Shown piece after piece: positions 21,440 to 32,296 of a stretch of 64,000 bases of DNA. Positions within the stretch are counted from its first letter, which is position 1. Each line of letters begins with the position of its first letter. The translations under genes were made by a program, and so were the position numbers. Origin of the DNA: Fomitopsis serialis (lineage: Eukaryota > Basidiomycota > Agaricomycetes > Polyporales > Fomitopsidaceae); NCBI RefSeq assembly GCF_022376445.1, contig NW_025954963.1, forward strand, positions 1,240,001-1,304,000, read 5' to 3'. The notes under the pieces are model-generated. The model did not search any database. It saw nothing but the letters and a program-made list of their open reading frames with translations, and was not told the origin of the DNA.

Positions 21440-23153
21440 TCATACATTCTTCCCCGCGCTCACATCCTCACCTTGGTATATCCTCCTCGTCCATCTCCGT
21501 CGTCTCGTCATACCGGTCGCCCGCCACTCTTCCAACGGCATCGACTGCGGGTCCAACCATGCGTCATTCGTGTACACCCACCCATCTTTGACCCCAAGAG
21601 TGTCAGTGTAATATTCAGTATGGGGACGAGATGTGAGCTTACTGCTGTCGGCCATCCCAGGCACAATCCAGCTGCCTTCCAGATCCGCCCGCCAATCCTC
21701 CGTCTCGACAAACGCCCAGCCTGGCTCGAGGGCAAATGTGAGGTTGCTGCTACATCGTACGCCCAGTCAGCTCTCCTCCACGCCATATGTCACATACGAA
21801 AACCTGACCTGACGTCTCCGCTGCCGTCTTCGCCTACGCCGCTCCACCCATCCCGCCCCCGCGTCCACGCCTTCCTCTCGCCTGGCTTCAAGTTCGCCTT
21901 GGCCCAGCCTACATCGGAGGCCAGACTGGCCTTAGACTCGTCCCCTGCGTCGCTTGCGGAGCGCGCCATTACGCCGCCCGCACGTCCCGCCGGCGCCGCC
22001 GACCGCTCGTTTTCGAAGAGCTCCACCTCGCGCAGCGTAGCACACCAGTGTTTATCATCTAACCTGTCATCATCGACCAGCCTGGCAAGCCGCGTGCGCA
22101 GGGCATTGAACACCGGTTGTGAGTTGGCTAGGAGCGCGGGCAATGTACGGAGGATGAGGGATGTGTGCAGAAGAGGGGGAAGAGCCCGAGGAAGAGGAAA
22201 GTCGGACGGAGAGGGAGTAGTGGGAGAAGAGGGAGGAGGACGAGCAGGGAGACGAGCGTGAAGGTGAGGACGATGGGGGTGTAGGGAGAGGCGTGGGTGA
22301 GGTGCGGGACGATTGGAAGGACGCCGTCGTGAAAGTCAGAGCTGTGTTTCTGTCAGACCACGCCGGTGGGTTCGGGCTGATACTCACAACACGCCCATGA
22401 GGTTCTGGATGGCTTGGACGTTGGCGAGCCAGTCCACGCTCCCTTCGCCGACTTGCGTAGGTGGCGGAGTCGGTGCCGGCTTCGACTCATCATCCGGATT
22501 GTCGTTCGACCGCAGCGCGGGATGCGTAGCAAGTAGAATGCTGAGCACAGTGGCGTGCGGGAGGAGCAGCACGAGCCGCGGAAAGTAGCCTATTTGCCAA
22601 TCAGCACAGATTCCAGTCGCCACCCAATAGCACACGCACAGAGAAACGCGTACACCCCCATCCACACCGCTGTGTACCTGTTGCCCTTCCTCCACATCAC
22701 CACCTCCTCAACCCGGTCCTGCAACCAGAACACCGGTCCGCTCTTGCTCACGAAGCGCCGGAAGTTCACCGTCGTAATCGGGATACTGAGCGGGTCGCGC
22801 ATCGACAGGAGCTTCACGCTGCCCTTGCGCGTCCGCACAGCAGAATCGGGCACGCTGTTGGCATTGGCAGGGATCTGGAGCGTCGAAGCGAGGAGGAGCG
22901 AGGGGATGGAGCTGTAGGCAAGCTTGGACGGGGAAAGCGGACCCTGAGAGAATGAAGCGGAGGTGGGTGAGGAAAAGAGGGAGGGTGGTTGCGCTTGTGA
23001 GGGTTGTGGGAGGGCCGTGGTCGTCAGTTTGGGGATCGGGCGCGCGGAGGACGTGGGTGCGGAGGAAGACGTGGAGGGAGTGTCCCGGAGACGCGTCGCG
23101 CATGGCGGTATGGCGACGTACTGTAGAGGGGGCTGAATGTTACTAGTCGGCAT
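21440..23153 (-). CDS. Pex24/dysferlin-domain peroxisomal membrane protein, two frameshifts
   Basis: Integral membrane peroxin of the Pex23/Pex28-32 type, which controls peroxisome number and contact with the ER. Exons 23153-22640, 22589-22388, 22341-21809, 21748-21643, 21585-21440. After a Ser/Pro-rich start come membrane segments (YTAVWMGVYAFLC, YFPRLVLLLPHATVLSILLA, IVLTFTLVSLLVLLPLLPLL). Then the dysferlin parts: LREVELFENERS, KAWTRGRDGWSG, LEPGWAFVETEDW, ADLEGSWI, GWVYTNDAWLDP and TRRRRWTRRIY. Two one-base losses break the frame: near 22158-22160 (C run; FCTHP to LILRTLPALL) and near 21718-21723 (LEP to GWAFVE). Exon phases close only if both are restored. The second-last intron donor (GTCAGG) is weak. 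Either assembly error or a decaying copy. Confidence 0.85.
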
Positions 23154-23548
23154 CTTGTGTGTACATGCGCGGTGTAGATACAAGCGAGAAGACGGAGGAC
23201 GACCGCGAGTGCTCGGAGTAAAAGAGTCGATCGCTGGCCGCAGCCACTGACGCGCTCGGGCGCTCTTCCACCATGATTCACGTGAATACGTCGTTGCATT
23301 GTATCATGTACAATGCTCACGGCAGACTTTCATCACTGAGTAGGGGGCGAGTCAATGAAACAACGAAAGCAGCTCGACAAATCGATATCCAATCCGACTA
23401 TTCGTCGGAAACGTGTACTAACACAAACATCAAATCTCAACTGTCCGCAATTGCTCGGCGCCCGCCCGCGCACCCACAACCGCCACCGACAGCAACGGGA
23501 GCAGCAGGCGCACTCGGGCGAACGCGAGCGTACACTTCGTCCGACGTC
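23154..23548. other. Intergenic region
   Basis: 395 bp between the peroxin start and the stop of the aspartic protease gene, both minus strand. No gene seen. Confidence 0.45.
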
Positions 23549-26500
23549 CTACACGTGCTTTCCTTCCATGTTCTGCATGCTGACAAGGGTCGCGGTCGAC
23601 GAGCCCGCGAGCTGCTTGTACGAAGACGGCGAGCCCATGTTGTTCGTCGGGAGCAGGCCCTTCGCCGCGGCCGCGGCGCGATTCTTGCGGCGGCGCACGA
23701 AGCAGCACCGCCAGACGATGATGCCCGTCACGATGAGCACGAACGCAAGGCAGCCCACGAAGATCTCGGGCCAGCGGCTGAGCACTTTCTCTTCGTATCT
23801 GCGGGCGCGCATAAGTCCATGTGATGCATGTGGAATGCGACGATGTGGAACTCACTCTTGCTTCTTTTCCTCCTCGGATTCGGGCGAGTGCTGTTCCTGC
23901 GAGGCGGGGAGGAGGGCCTGCGAGGCGTCGCCGGTCGAGTCGGTGCCGCTGAGACGGACCTGCACGAAGGCCTCGTGTGCGGCGGTTGCGTTCGTGGTGG
24001 AAAGGAGCTGGATGAAAGGATCACCGAGGTCTACACTCGTGTCTTCGACGAAGTTGCCGTAGTCAAAGAGAGTGTAGACATTGCGCACTAGGAACAGGCA
24101 GTTGAGTCAGCTCGGGTAAACAACCGATGGTGACTAAGGTACTCACTGAACGCCATGCCGAGGATCATGTCATATTCACCGAGTAGACTGAATGCAGACG
24201 TGCTGATGGGTTGGAACTACGCGGCGCTGAGAGGACACACGACCCAGTGGAAGCTTCAAGACTCACAGTACCCAGGCAAACCGTCTCGCCGTTTGAATTG
24301 ACGATGTTGAAGTCGCTGCTCGACACGTCAAGAGGGTGTATCGGATATGTCTGCCCGCCGAACTTGAAGCTAATGTTTAGCATCTGCGAGCACGGAATGG
24401 TCCACGCGCCATACTGCGTGTTCCACTCCGCGCCCTGCACGCGGCCATAGATCGCGTCCGACACCGCGCGAGGCACCTGCGGGAGCGTGAAACCGGAGTC
24501 GAACACGACGGCGAGCTGGCCGTCAGGCGCGGAGGGGACGATGGAGTCGTACTTGATCGGGTTCCCGTCGGGGCCGATGAGCCCGTCGACGTCCGTGTAC
24601 GTCTGCCAGTGCTGGTCGAGGTCCGTCAACTTGTGGTCCTTCGACACGGAGAGCTTAGGCATGCTCGAGATGGCGTCGAAGCCGGGCACGATCTCGGAGA
24701 TAGTCATGTAGCCGGATGAGACACTGTTCGGATCGCCCTCGCGGCTGAGGAGGACGGACATATAGTTGGAAGAAGTGGTATTTTGCTGGAAGATACGCGC
24801 GAGGACGCTGTCGCCCTTAGGGTCGTCCATCTTGTCGCGGAGGACGGAGCCCGTGTTGGGCCCAAGCCCAATCAGGCCCTGGAAGCCCTCGGCTTCGATG
24901 TTGATGGAGAAGGATGAGATGTTTTTCACAAGGACTGTGAGTTCGTGAGGACGTGCGCATAGTAGAGTTCGTGAGAAGACGCACGGTATGCTTGGTCTTG
25001 TACAGTGTAGTTGCCGAACTGCAGAGTCGCGGAGTTAATGTCGCCTACATAGACAGGTCAGCTTTCTTTCAATATCAGAGGTGGTACAACATTCCGAGCG
25101 AGCGTAGACAATATCAAGGAGTCAAGCCGCCCATGATCCAGCAGGGGGCAGCAGTCAAAATGGCAATGGCATTGCCCGTCATGTTTGACCACTGAACCGA
25201 TGACTTTTCAATCGGCCTAGGGTAGGATAGACATCTGAGTTTAGGACAACCTCCCAAAGAGATTCTGTGCGCTCTCGTCCTGATCCACCCTATTCAGAGG
25301 CGCTGCGCAGCCGCGGGTGTATCCGCACTCCGGAACGCGAGCGTCCGCAGCATTTATAAGGCCATTACCGCGGGGCGGAACAAGGGACAAAACGCTCCCA
25401 GTATTTCCCCTCCCACCCGCCTGACATTGCCAATACGGGCGCTCTGCTGTGATCTGAGGCGCAGGGGCCGTGGCCCATAACACGACATCCGGCGTGCACT
25501 CTCCCGGAGTTGGTAAGTACGAAGATGGCAAAGAAAATGCATCGACCCGACATTGCAAAAATATCAACGCTTCCTCGGGCAAAAAGGCTCTGGAAGTGAA
25601 CAGGAATCCTAGTAATTCCCCCACGACGTAGAGGCATTTTGGGAAGATGTCGAAGGACCCTCTCCTGGCGGCCAAAACACTTTGAGGCCGGTCCATAGTC
25701 AGGAATGGTCCACTTTCCCAGCCCGCGAAGGTATGTGCAAGAGCATGCATTTCATCGTGACCCTTGTGCGCGGAGGAAACGACCAATTTTTGCGGCGCGA
25801 GTCGAAGGGATAGGGGCCGCGCCTTCCGATCCTAGACTGACACTCTGGCTGACGTCGATATGCCTCGAAGACGGGTTGCTCGAAGACGCATCTACGATGC
25901 GACCGCTCCATGTTGCGCACCATCAATCTGGGAGCGTTGTGCAGCTACGAAGGCATCCGCGGCATTCCTTGGGAACGGTAGCGGCAAGGAAGGGTGGATA
26001 CCCATTCGTTAGGGTACCCCACGCGCACTACGTGACACAGCGCACCATCCCGCCTCTGTTGGTTGGTCACGTCGACCAAGCGGAACATCGCGTCGACCAG
26101 GCGGAACATCGCATCGCGCTTTCACAGGCTCCAGGTGAGACTGACGTCAACATACCCGAACGTCTAAAGCGACGCGCCTGCGACACGAGCGAACTGCGAT
26201 AGAGACCATCGCAGTAGAGATAGACCGTCCACCAAGTGGGGGTACAGTGCAATGTCCGGAGATACTAATCAAGTGAAGCACCAGACATACCCTTGGCTGC
26301 TCCAACGGCGTAGGAGAGCGACTCTGGCATGCCCAGGTCGGTCGTCTGGGGTATGGAGCCTGTCACCCATAGGTCGGAACTGTGCAAGTATTGTCATCAA
26401 AGGCAGCGAGCGATCACGCGCAGCACGTCACGTACCTGCCCGTGTCGAGGAGGACGGGTATCTCTCTGCCTCCGAGGGTGATATTGGCGATGTACTCAGA

Positions 26501-26677
26501 GTTCTGAGTATTGAGGACAGGGAGGAGGGTGTGGCCGTTTGCGGCACGCGCTGAGAGCCTGCCAGCAGCTGAGGGGACGTCCGCCCGGGAGCGAACGTGG
26601 ATGGGGAAGGTCAGAGCATGGGATGAGCAGGCATGGGAGAGCAGGCCGACGAGAAAGAGCGAAAGGACAGAACGCAT
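23549..26677 (-). CDS. Membrane-anchored aspartic protease (A1 family), paralog 1
   Basis: 536 aa, exons 26677-26436, 26379-26291, 25044-24985, 24934-24267, 24216-24147, 24087-23856, 23798-23549; all phases agree. Signal peptide at residues 1-22 (MRSVLSLFLVGLLSHACSSH). Catalytic motifs are DTGSSDLWV (Asp78) and VVFDSGFTLPQV (Asp276). LIGLGPNTGS and ILGMAFMRNVYTLFDYGNF are pepsin-fold landmarks. Near the C-terminus FVGCLAFVLIVTGIIVW is a membrane helix followed by RRRKNR, so the enzyme is probably type I on the plasma or vacuolar membrane. Intron 2 is 1,246 bp, while all its other introns are about 50-60 bp; the paralog's equivalent is 54 bp. A head-to-head paralog lies at 29.9 kb and shares the 89 and 60 bp exons. 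Confidence 0.92.
25045..26290 (-). other. 1.25 kb intron with extra DNA
   Basis: Intron 2 of the protease gene keeps GTATGT and TATGTAG ends but is more than 20 times longer than its counterpart in the paralog. No protein family was recognised inside. It holds an imperfect 21 bp tandem repeat (26071-26112). I could not find terminal inverted repeats or a target-site duplication, so the source of the insert is open. Confidence 0.6.
26071..26112. repeat. 21 bp tandem repeat, two copies, one mismatch
   Basis: Unit GTCGACCAAGCGGAACATCGC is followed directly by the same unit with G for A at one position. It lies inside the long protease intron. Confidence 0.85.
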
Positions 26678-29600
26678 GTTCCAGTGAACGACCGGAGGGT
26701 GTAAGGAATGACTGGCCAGGCTTCGCCAGCTGGAAGAGGGATAGACTGTGTCGGAGAAAGAGAGAGTGCGCTGCCCACCGCCAGCAGCTCTTCGCAGTTC
26801 AAACGTACTCGACGTCTATTTCCGGCACGGGTTGCCATCCCATAGGCGCCCGCTCCCCGCGGTGATCGACGCAGCCACCTCCCGCGAGTCGCTCTTCTAC
26901 GCACAGAACCCATTCTTAATTAAAAGTCGTCTATGTACGCAGCAAGCTCGCGCGAGTATATCGACGCTCAAACCCCACCTGTCTCAGTGGTCGGAACGAA
27001 TTGGTAGGGTACACATGCTGCGACTAACCTTGGGCCAACCGCGGCGCCCGGATCGCTCGAGGAGGTCGATTCCGCTGCGTACGGGTGTTGCCGTCAGACA
27101 TTGAACGGAGTGGATTGCTGCCTAGTGCAGCCGTAGACCCATGTGCATTGTGAGCCAACGCACTGATGCAGTCCACTGTTCAAGCCAAGTAGCTGTTGGA
27201 GGGCCAGTATGCATGTATGGCCACCACTGGCCTGGTGCCACCGTCACACAGTATCGTCCGACATCATGATGCTCGGGATACTGCATATCGAGACGGAATT
27301 TTCCCGTGCGTCGTGCTATGAGAGCGAATGAAGTGTCCTGGATACTACCGCACGATTGGGTAGAAAGAAAGCACTGCCATAGCGTGCACGCTTCGCAGCC
27401 AATGGGACTGTTTAAGTCTCCCCAGGCAGATGAGCAATTTCTTGGAGTCTTTGTGTCAATGCCTCACGGCTTCCTTGTCTGCCAACTGATCAGTCCCGGT
27501 AGTGTTTTGGGACTGGTCAAAGGGTGACCGTCGTTGCACGCATGCCACATTGTGGAAAAACACTATCTTTCTTATATAGTAAAGGAGAGTGGTCCCGCTT
27601 TTGGACGCCGGCGCTTCCGCTCTTTCCGCATCCGGTAGCATAACCGTTTCGCTTATTCTGTTTTGCTCTCCGCACCCTCCTCCGCACAGCAGACGGCGGT
27701 GCTGGAAGACCCCGCGTGCTCTTCACCTTCCGACTTGCGCATGGTGTCGACGACGACGTTTTCATCGTCCTCGCGTCTCTCTTTGCTTTCATTTGTTTTC
27801 ACGTCCATCATTCAGTTGCCATGCCCTCCTCAGGCTGCTTGCTCGCTCCGAGTTACTTCTGACGAATCTGACCATCCATGTTGCCCCTGCAATGCTAAGG
27901 ATGGACGCAGGTAAGTGAGCAGGTACACCCGCATTGACATACCTGAGGTGTCCCCGGGTACAGGTGCGGTGTGCGTTCTTCGCCACACCGTAGGCGCGGA
28001 TAACGAGTGGACAGCGGGGAAGGTTGGGCGGCTGGCGGGGGTGGAGGGTAGAATGGCGAGCGGCGGGCGAGGACGAGTGCCCACGTGTGAGTGCAGATGC
28101 GCGCGAGCGAGCCCACTAATGCAGGCACAGGACGCGGCGATGTGCATCACAACGTGTGCGGCGACTACGAGCGGGCAGGACCAGTGTCTCGCACGCAAAC
28201 ACACCCGACGAGTGCAACACGGCCACCGCCATGACAACGTGCAGGGAGGAGGACAAGCGGCTCGGCGGCTGCGTTTCCCTCCTTCTCCTCCACTTTGCCC
28301 CTCTCCGGTGCACGAACGAACAGCCATGCACTAGACTGCCGACGGACGGACGGCGAATGGTCGAGTGGACGAGCAGCGGGAGAGCGAGCGGGCGGGCGAC
28401 AACACATGCCGAGCGGACAGCAACGATAGCCAGGGCCGGGACGCGCGCAACACGCGCCAACCGCGAGCGCGTAGGGCCAGTGCCGCACACGCAAACACGG
28501 CCGATGAGCGCGCGGGCGGACAATCGGACGGGCGAGCGGGGTTGGCGAGTGGACAGGTCACAACACATACGCCGACCGCGGAGGCGCCGGGCGAGTGCCC
28601 AGCACGCAGACACGGCCGGCGAATGTACATGCAGGCAGGCACACAGGCGGGAAAGCGGGCAGGTAAGTGGGCGGGCGAACGGACGGGCGGGCAAGCGGGA
28701 GGACGAGTTGGCGGATTGGAGAGAGAGCGTTGAAGAGACGGGAGAGCGAGGAGAGCGACTCCAGGTGGGTGAGCGGGGACCGTGGGCAGGGCCGAGGTGT
28801 GTGCAGCACACGCCGACCGCGAGCGTGCAGGGCAACTGCTCTGCGCGCAGACACAGCCAGCGAGTAAACGGCCGACAGCGGGTGCTGTCACGGCACGAGC
28901 GGGGTGGAGATGGGCATCGGAGTCCGCCCACCCGCCCTGCACCCGTGACCCGCGGTGAGCTAACCTCGGTTTACGCGGGTCGCGGGTTCGCTATGCGCCC
29001 TACAGTGAGTACGATCATTCTTCAGGTCTTCTGTCCTAATCCATTGTCTATAGAACTGTTGTCTACACCACCAATGACAGGTGGTGAAGGTGTCACGCGA
29101 GGAAACTTACATTTGATTTTACTACAAGTCCACTTCGCCGGTAATGCAAGAAGTGTACATGCATGGACAGTTCAGTTGAGAGTGTGTTAGATGGTGAGCT
29201 AGAATACATAGATGATATGTTGGATAAGGAGCAGCCCAGACATGTGTAGGGAGTTGCTGCGTAGATCAATCATATTGTATATGTTCTGTTCAACTGAGGC
29301 TTCCAACGACTCGCACGTCACCTGGCACTGCAGGTCAGTACCGAGCAAGTCTGGTGCTGATGAATTGAGAGATACTTTCAGTGACACAGGATTACCTGTG
29401 TGCACGGGCAGCCTGCTAGTAGAATCCAAAGAGAATCCAACCTAAATAAGTATGTCTATTGATGCGGGAACTCTAGTCATGATCAGCCACCGTCAAGCCG
29501 CCTCGTTGTGGATGAATACTGTTCCCTACCGTCTCAATATCAATCCTCCCCGTGTTGTCTCGCGGTGGGTTTAACTGGCCACCCTTGGCCACCGCGTGGA

Positions 29601-29934
29601 ACTCTTGTAAAGTCAAGTCCAAGTGCAGATTCCGTTTTGAGACTCACATTATCCGAGCAAATATCCATCTGTGGTATGGTGGAGCTCAGTGCTCACCGCC
29701 TCTGTCCCGTCTTCAGACTACTTACTTGTTCAACGATTCTTCGCCCTCGCTCACTTTGATTCTGAAGCTTGAATCAAAGCGGCGACACAGACCGCGTCTC
29801 GGGTTCACGAAGGCGGGAAACGGACAGCCAAACGAGCGCCTGCTGCGGGGACACTGCCGCACAACCGTGCCTCGTCCCACCGCGTACGACTTATTCCACT
29901 TCACTTTCTCTCTCGTCGGGTCGTCGCAGGCAGT
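26678..29934. other. Region between head-to-head protease genes
   Basis: 3.26 kb between two divergent aspartic protease genes. It must hold both promoters. The middle (about 28.1-29.0 kb) is a GC-rich degenerate repeat with very long, biased open frames on both strands. I see no supported gene. Confidence 0.5.
28160..28960. repeat. GC-rich degenerate tandem repeat region
   Basis: A recurring segment of the type CACGCAAACACGGCC preceded by GGGCCAGTGCC appears near 28180, 28470, 28590 and 28830. It is accompanied by ACACATACGCCGACCGCG-like sequence (28395, 28560, 28803) and purine-rich GCGGGCGGGCAAGCGGGAGG stretches. Copies are spaced unevenly and have diverged, as in an old minisatellite. 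The strong purine bias makes long false open frames rich in Arg and Gly. Confidence 0.65.
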
Positions 29935-31730
29935 ATGAAGCAGCTTTCTCTTCCGCTCCTTTTGTCGTTTCTCGCCCTCCCCGCGGAGCTCGTGGGCGCC
30001 ATTCGGTTGGACGTGCACGGCCGGGCGAGGCAGCCATGGCGCAGGGACAGCATGACCGGCTCCTCGGGGCTCACGGACCACAGCAACATCCAGTACTATA
30101 CGAACCTTACGCTGGGCGGGCAGGACTTTGAGGTGGAGATTGATACGGGGAGGTGCGTACGCCTGGTCGTGGACACCGCTGCGAGTGGCTGAGGCGCGTT
30201 CCAGCGCCGACCTGTATGTCGCGGGGAGCGTGACGAGCAGTAAAGACACAGGGAAGAGCGCAGGGGTCACGTATGCAGTGGGCGCGGTCAACGGTGCGTC
30301 GATCGCGGATGCTCGCTGTTGGGGTTCTGACGGTGGCCTGTTGGTAGGCGAGATCAGGACAGCCACGATGGACTTCCTTGGATACACCGTCGAGAACCAG
30401 GCGTATCGTAAGTTTGGGGTGCATCTGGTGGTCTGCGTGCTAACGTGTCTACAGTACAGATAGCCGCGAACAGCAACAACCAGACATCCGGGACAGGCCT
30501 GATCGGACTGGGTCCGCACACGGGGTCCAACATCCAGGGCACGCTGGGCAACGGGACGGGGAACCCGCCACTGGACCGGATATTCCAGCAAAACACGTCG
30601 ACACCAAACTACCTGACTGTGCTGCTCGGCCGGTCGGACGACAAGTTCGACGACGTGCCGGGGAACATCACGATCGGGGAGGTGCTGCCTGGATACGCGA
30701 ACATCTCGTCGCAGCCGAAGCTGAACGTGACGGAGCTGAAGCTGACGGAGTCGTCGGCGCAGCACTGGCAGACACTGCTTGACGTGAACGGCATCATTGG
30801 GCCGGACGGGACGTCGGTGGATGTGACGAGTGGGGTGTCGACGACGTCGAACGACAAGCAGTTGACGGTCGTGTTTGACACGGGCTACTCTTTACCGCAA
30901 GTCCCGAGGTGCGTACGTGAGGCTTCTTGAGACGAGCACTGGGCTGACAGCCGTTACAGCGCCGTCGCGAAGGCGTTTTACCAAAATGTCCCTGGGGCTC
31001 AGTACATCGACAATGTCGCGTCGCTTGCTGGTCCCGCATGGCAGATCCCGTGCGACTACGAGGTGAACGTTACGTTCAAATTCGGTGGAAACAGCTATCC
31101 GATCAATCCTCTGGACGCGGCATTGGACCTGGGAGCTACTGACAGCGACGGCAAGTCAATATGCTACGGCGGAGTGCGTGTCCAAATTGCGTGTCTTGCG
31201 CCCTCCTGCTGATCCCTTGCGCAGTTCCAGCCTATAGACGCTGCGAAGAGCGACCTTTACGACATCATCTTTGGCATGGCGTTCCGTAGGTAGCACCTTT
31301 GGTCATCGCAGGCTGCAGCGCTGACATCCCCGCAGTCCGCAATGTGTACATGCTGATCGACTACGGCGACTTCGCGGACAACGCGACGTCGCGCGCGGAC
31401 CCATACATCCAGCTGCTCTCCATCTCGAACGACTCCGCCTCACTGCACTCGGACTTTGTCTCGATCCGCGGGTCCGCGTCCTGGGACCCCACGTCTGAGT
31501 CCACGTCCACCTGGGTGAAGGACCACCTGAAGCTGGTCATCCCGCTGAGCATCGCGGTCGCGCTGCTCCTGATCGGGCTGACAATAGGCGCGGTGGCGAT
31601 GTGCCGGAGGCGGCGGGCGACACGGTACCAGCCGCTGAGCGACCCCGCGCCGCAGGAGGCGCACGACCTCCATCTCATGCGCGCGGACGGCACGCCGGCG
31701 TATGCGAACCCCTGGGACGCACGGTATTGA
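29935..31730 (+). CDS. Membrane-anchored aspartic protease (A1 family), paralog 2
   Basis: 496 aa, exons 29935-30152, 30205-30293, 30348-30407, 30455-30908, 30960-31173, 31225-31285, 31336-31730; phases agree. Signal peptide MKQLSLPLLLSFLALPAEL. Catalytic motifs DTGSADLYVAG (Asp70) and VVFDTGYSLPQV (Asp264). LIGLGPHTGS, IIFGMAFLRNVYMLIDYGDF and a C-terminal membrane helix (LVIPLSIAVALLLIGLTIG) followed by CRRRR match paralog 1. Exons 2 and 3 (89 and 60 bp) are the same length as in paralog 1. Two further introns split what is one 668 bp exon there, so one gene gained or the other lost an intron. Numerous Asn-x-Ser/Thr sites fit a secreted glycoprotein. Confidence 0.92.
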
Positions 31731-32296
31731 GATGCTCGGGCGAGATTGGATCGGGATCCCGTCGCCTGACGGACTGGGACTGCACGCTAAAACGCTTTTT
31801 ATCACGCCGCTCTCGCTATAGTATTGTATCCGCCTGGTTGTACACTGCTGTCATTTAATTTATCTTACGTCATGGACATTGTCGTCATCGTCGCATCTCT
31901 CGGGTTACTCGTTGTGGCCTCTTGGTTTCGTCGCGGAAGCAAAGTACAGTACATGCTTGTCAGTGGTACATACTGGTTGACTGAAACTGTACTGAACAGA
32001 CACTGCGAGTTTGAGATGGTGGTGGGTTCGTCGTCGGTTCAGTCTGCAGCCAATAAGGTATAATAAGTCATCTGGTAGACAGAACACTGTCCAACCGACT
32101 GCTGCGTATTGAAAGATTCTCGCGAATTTCTTGGGGTCCGCCTTCGCCTGCTTTCGCGACGTCGCGTCGCGACGATCAGTACGTATCACGTGCGGGGCGC
32201 GTTAGGTGCAGCCACCCTGCTGAATGCCGGTTCCAACGCGTCTGACATCTTACACAGTCGTCGGTCGCCGTACGCACGACACTCGCGACGACCGCG
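31731..32296. other. Intergenic region
   Basis: 566 bp between the protease and dynactin genes, both plus strand. No gene seen. Confidence 0.45.

Noticed and set aside
25241..25786. 181-codon minus-strand frame within the long protease intron
   Set aside because: No family similarity, odd composition, and placed between frame-consistent protease exons.
28156..29190. 344-codon plus-strand frame, Arg/Gly/Thr-rich
   Set aside because: It arises from the purine-biased repeat; overlapping long frames exist on both strands and none resembles a protein family.
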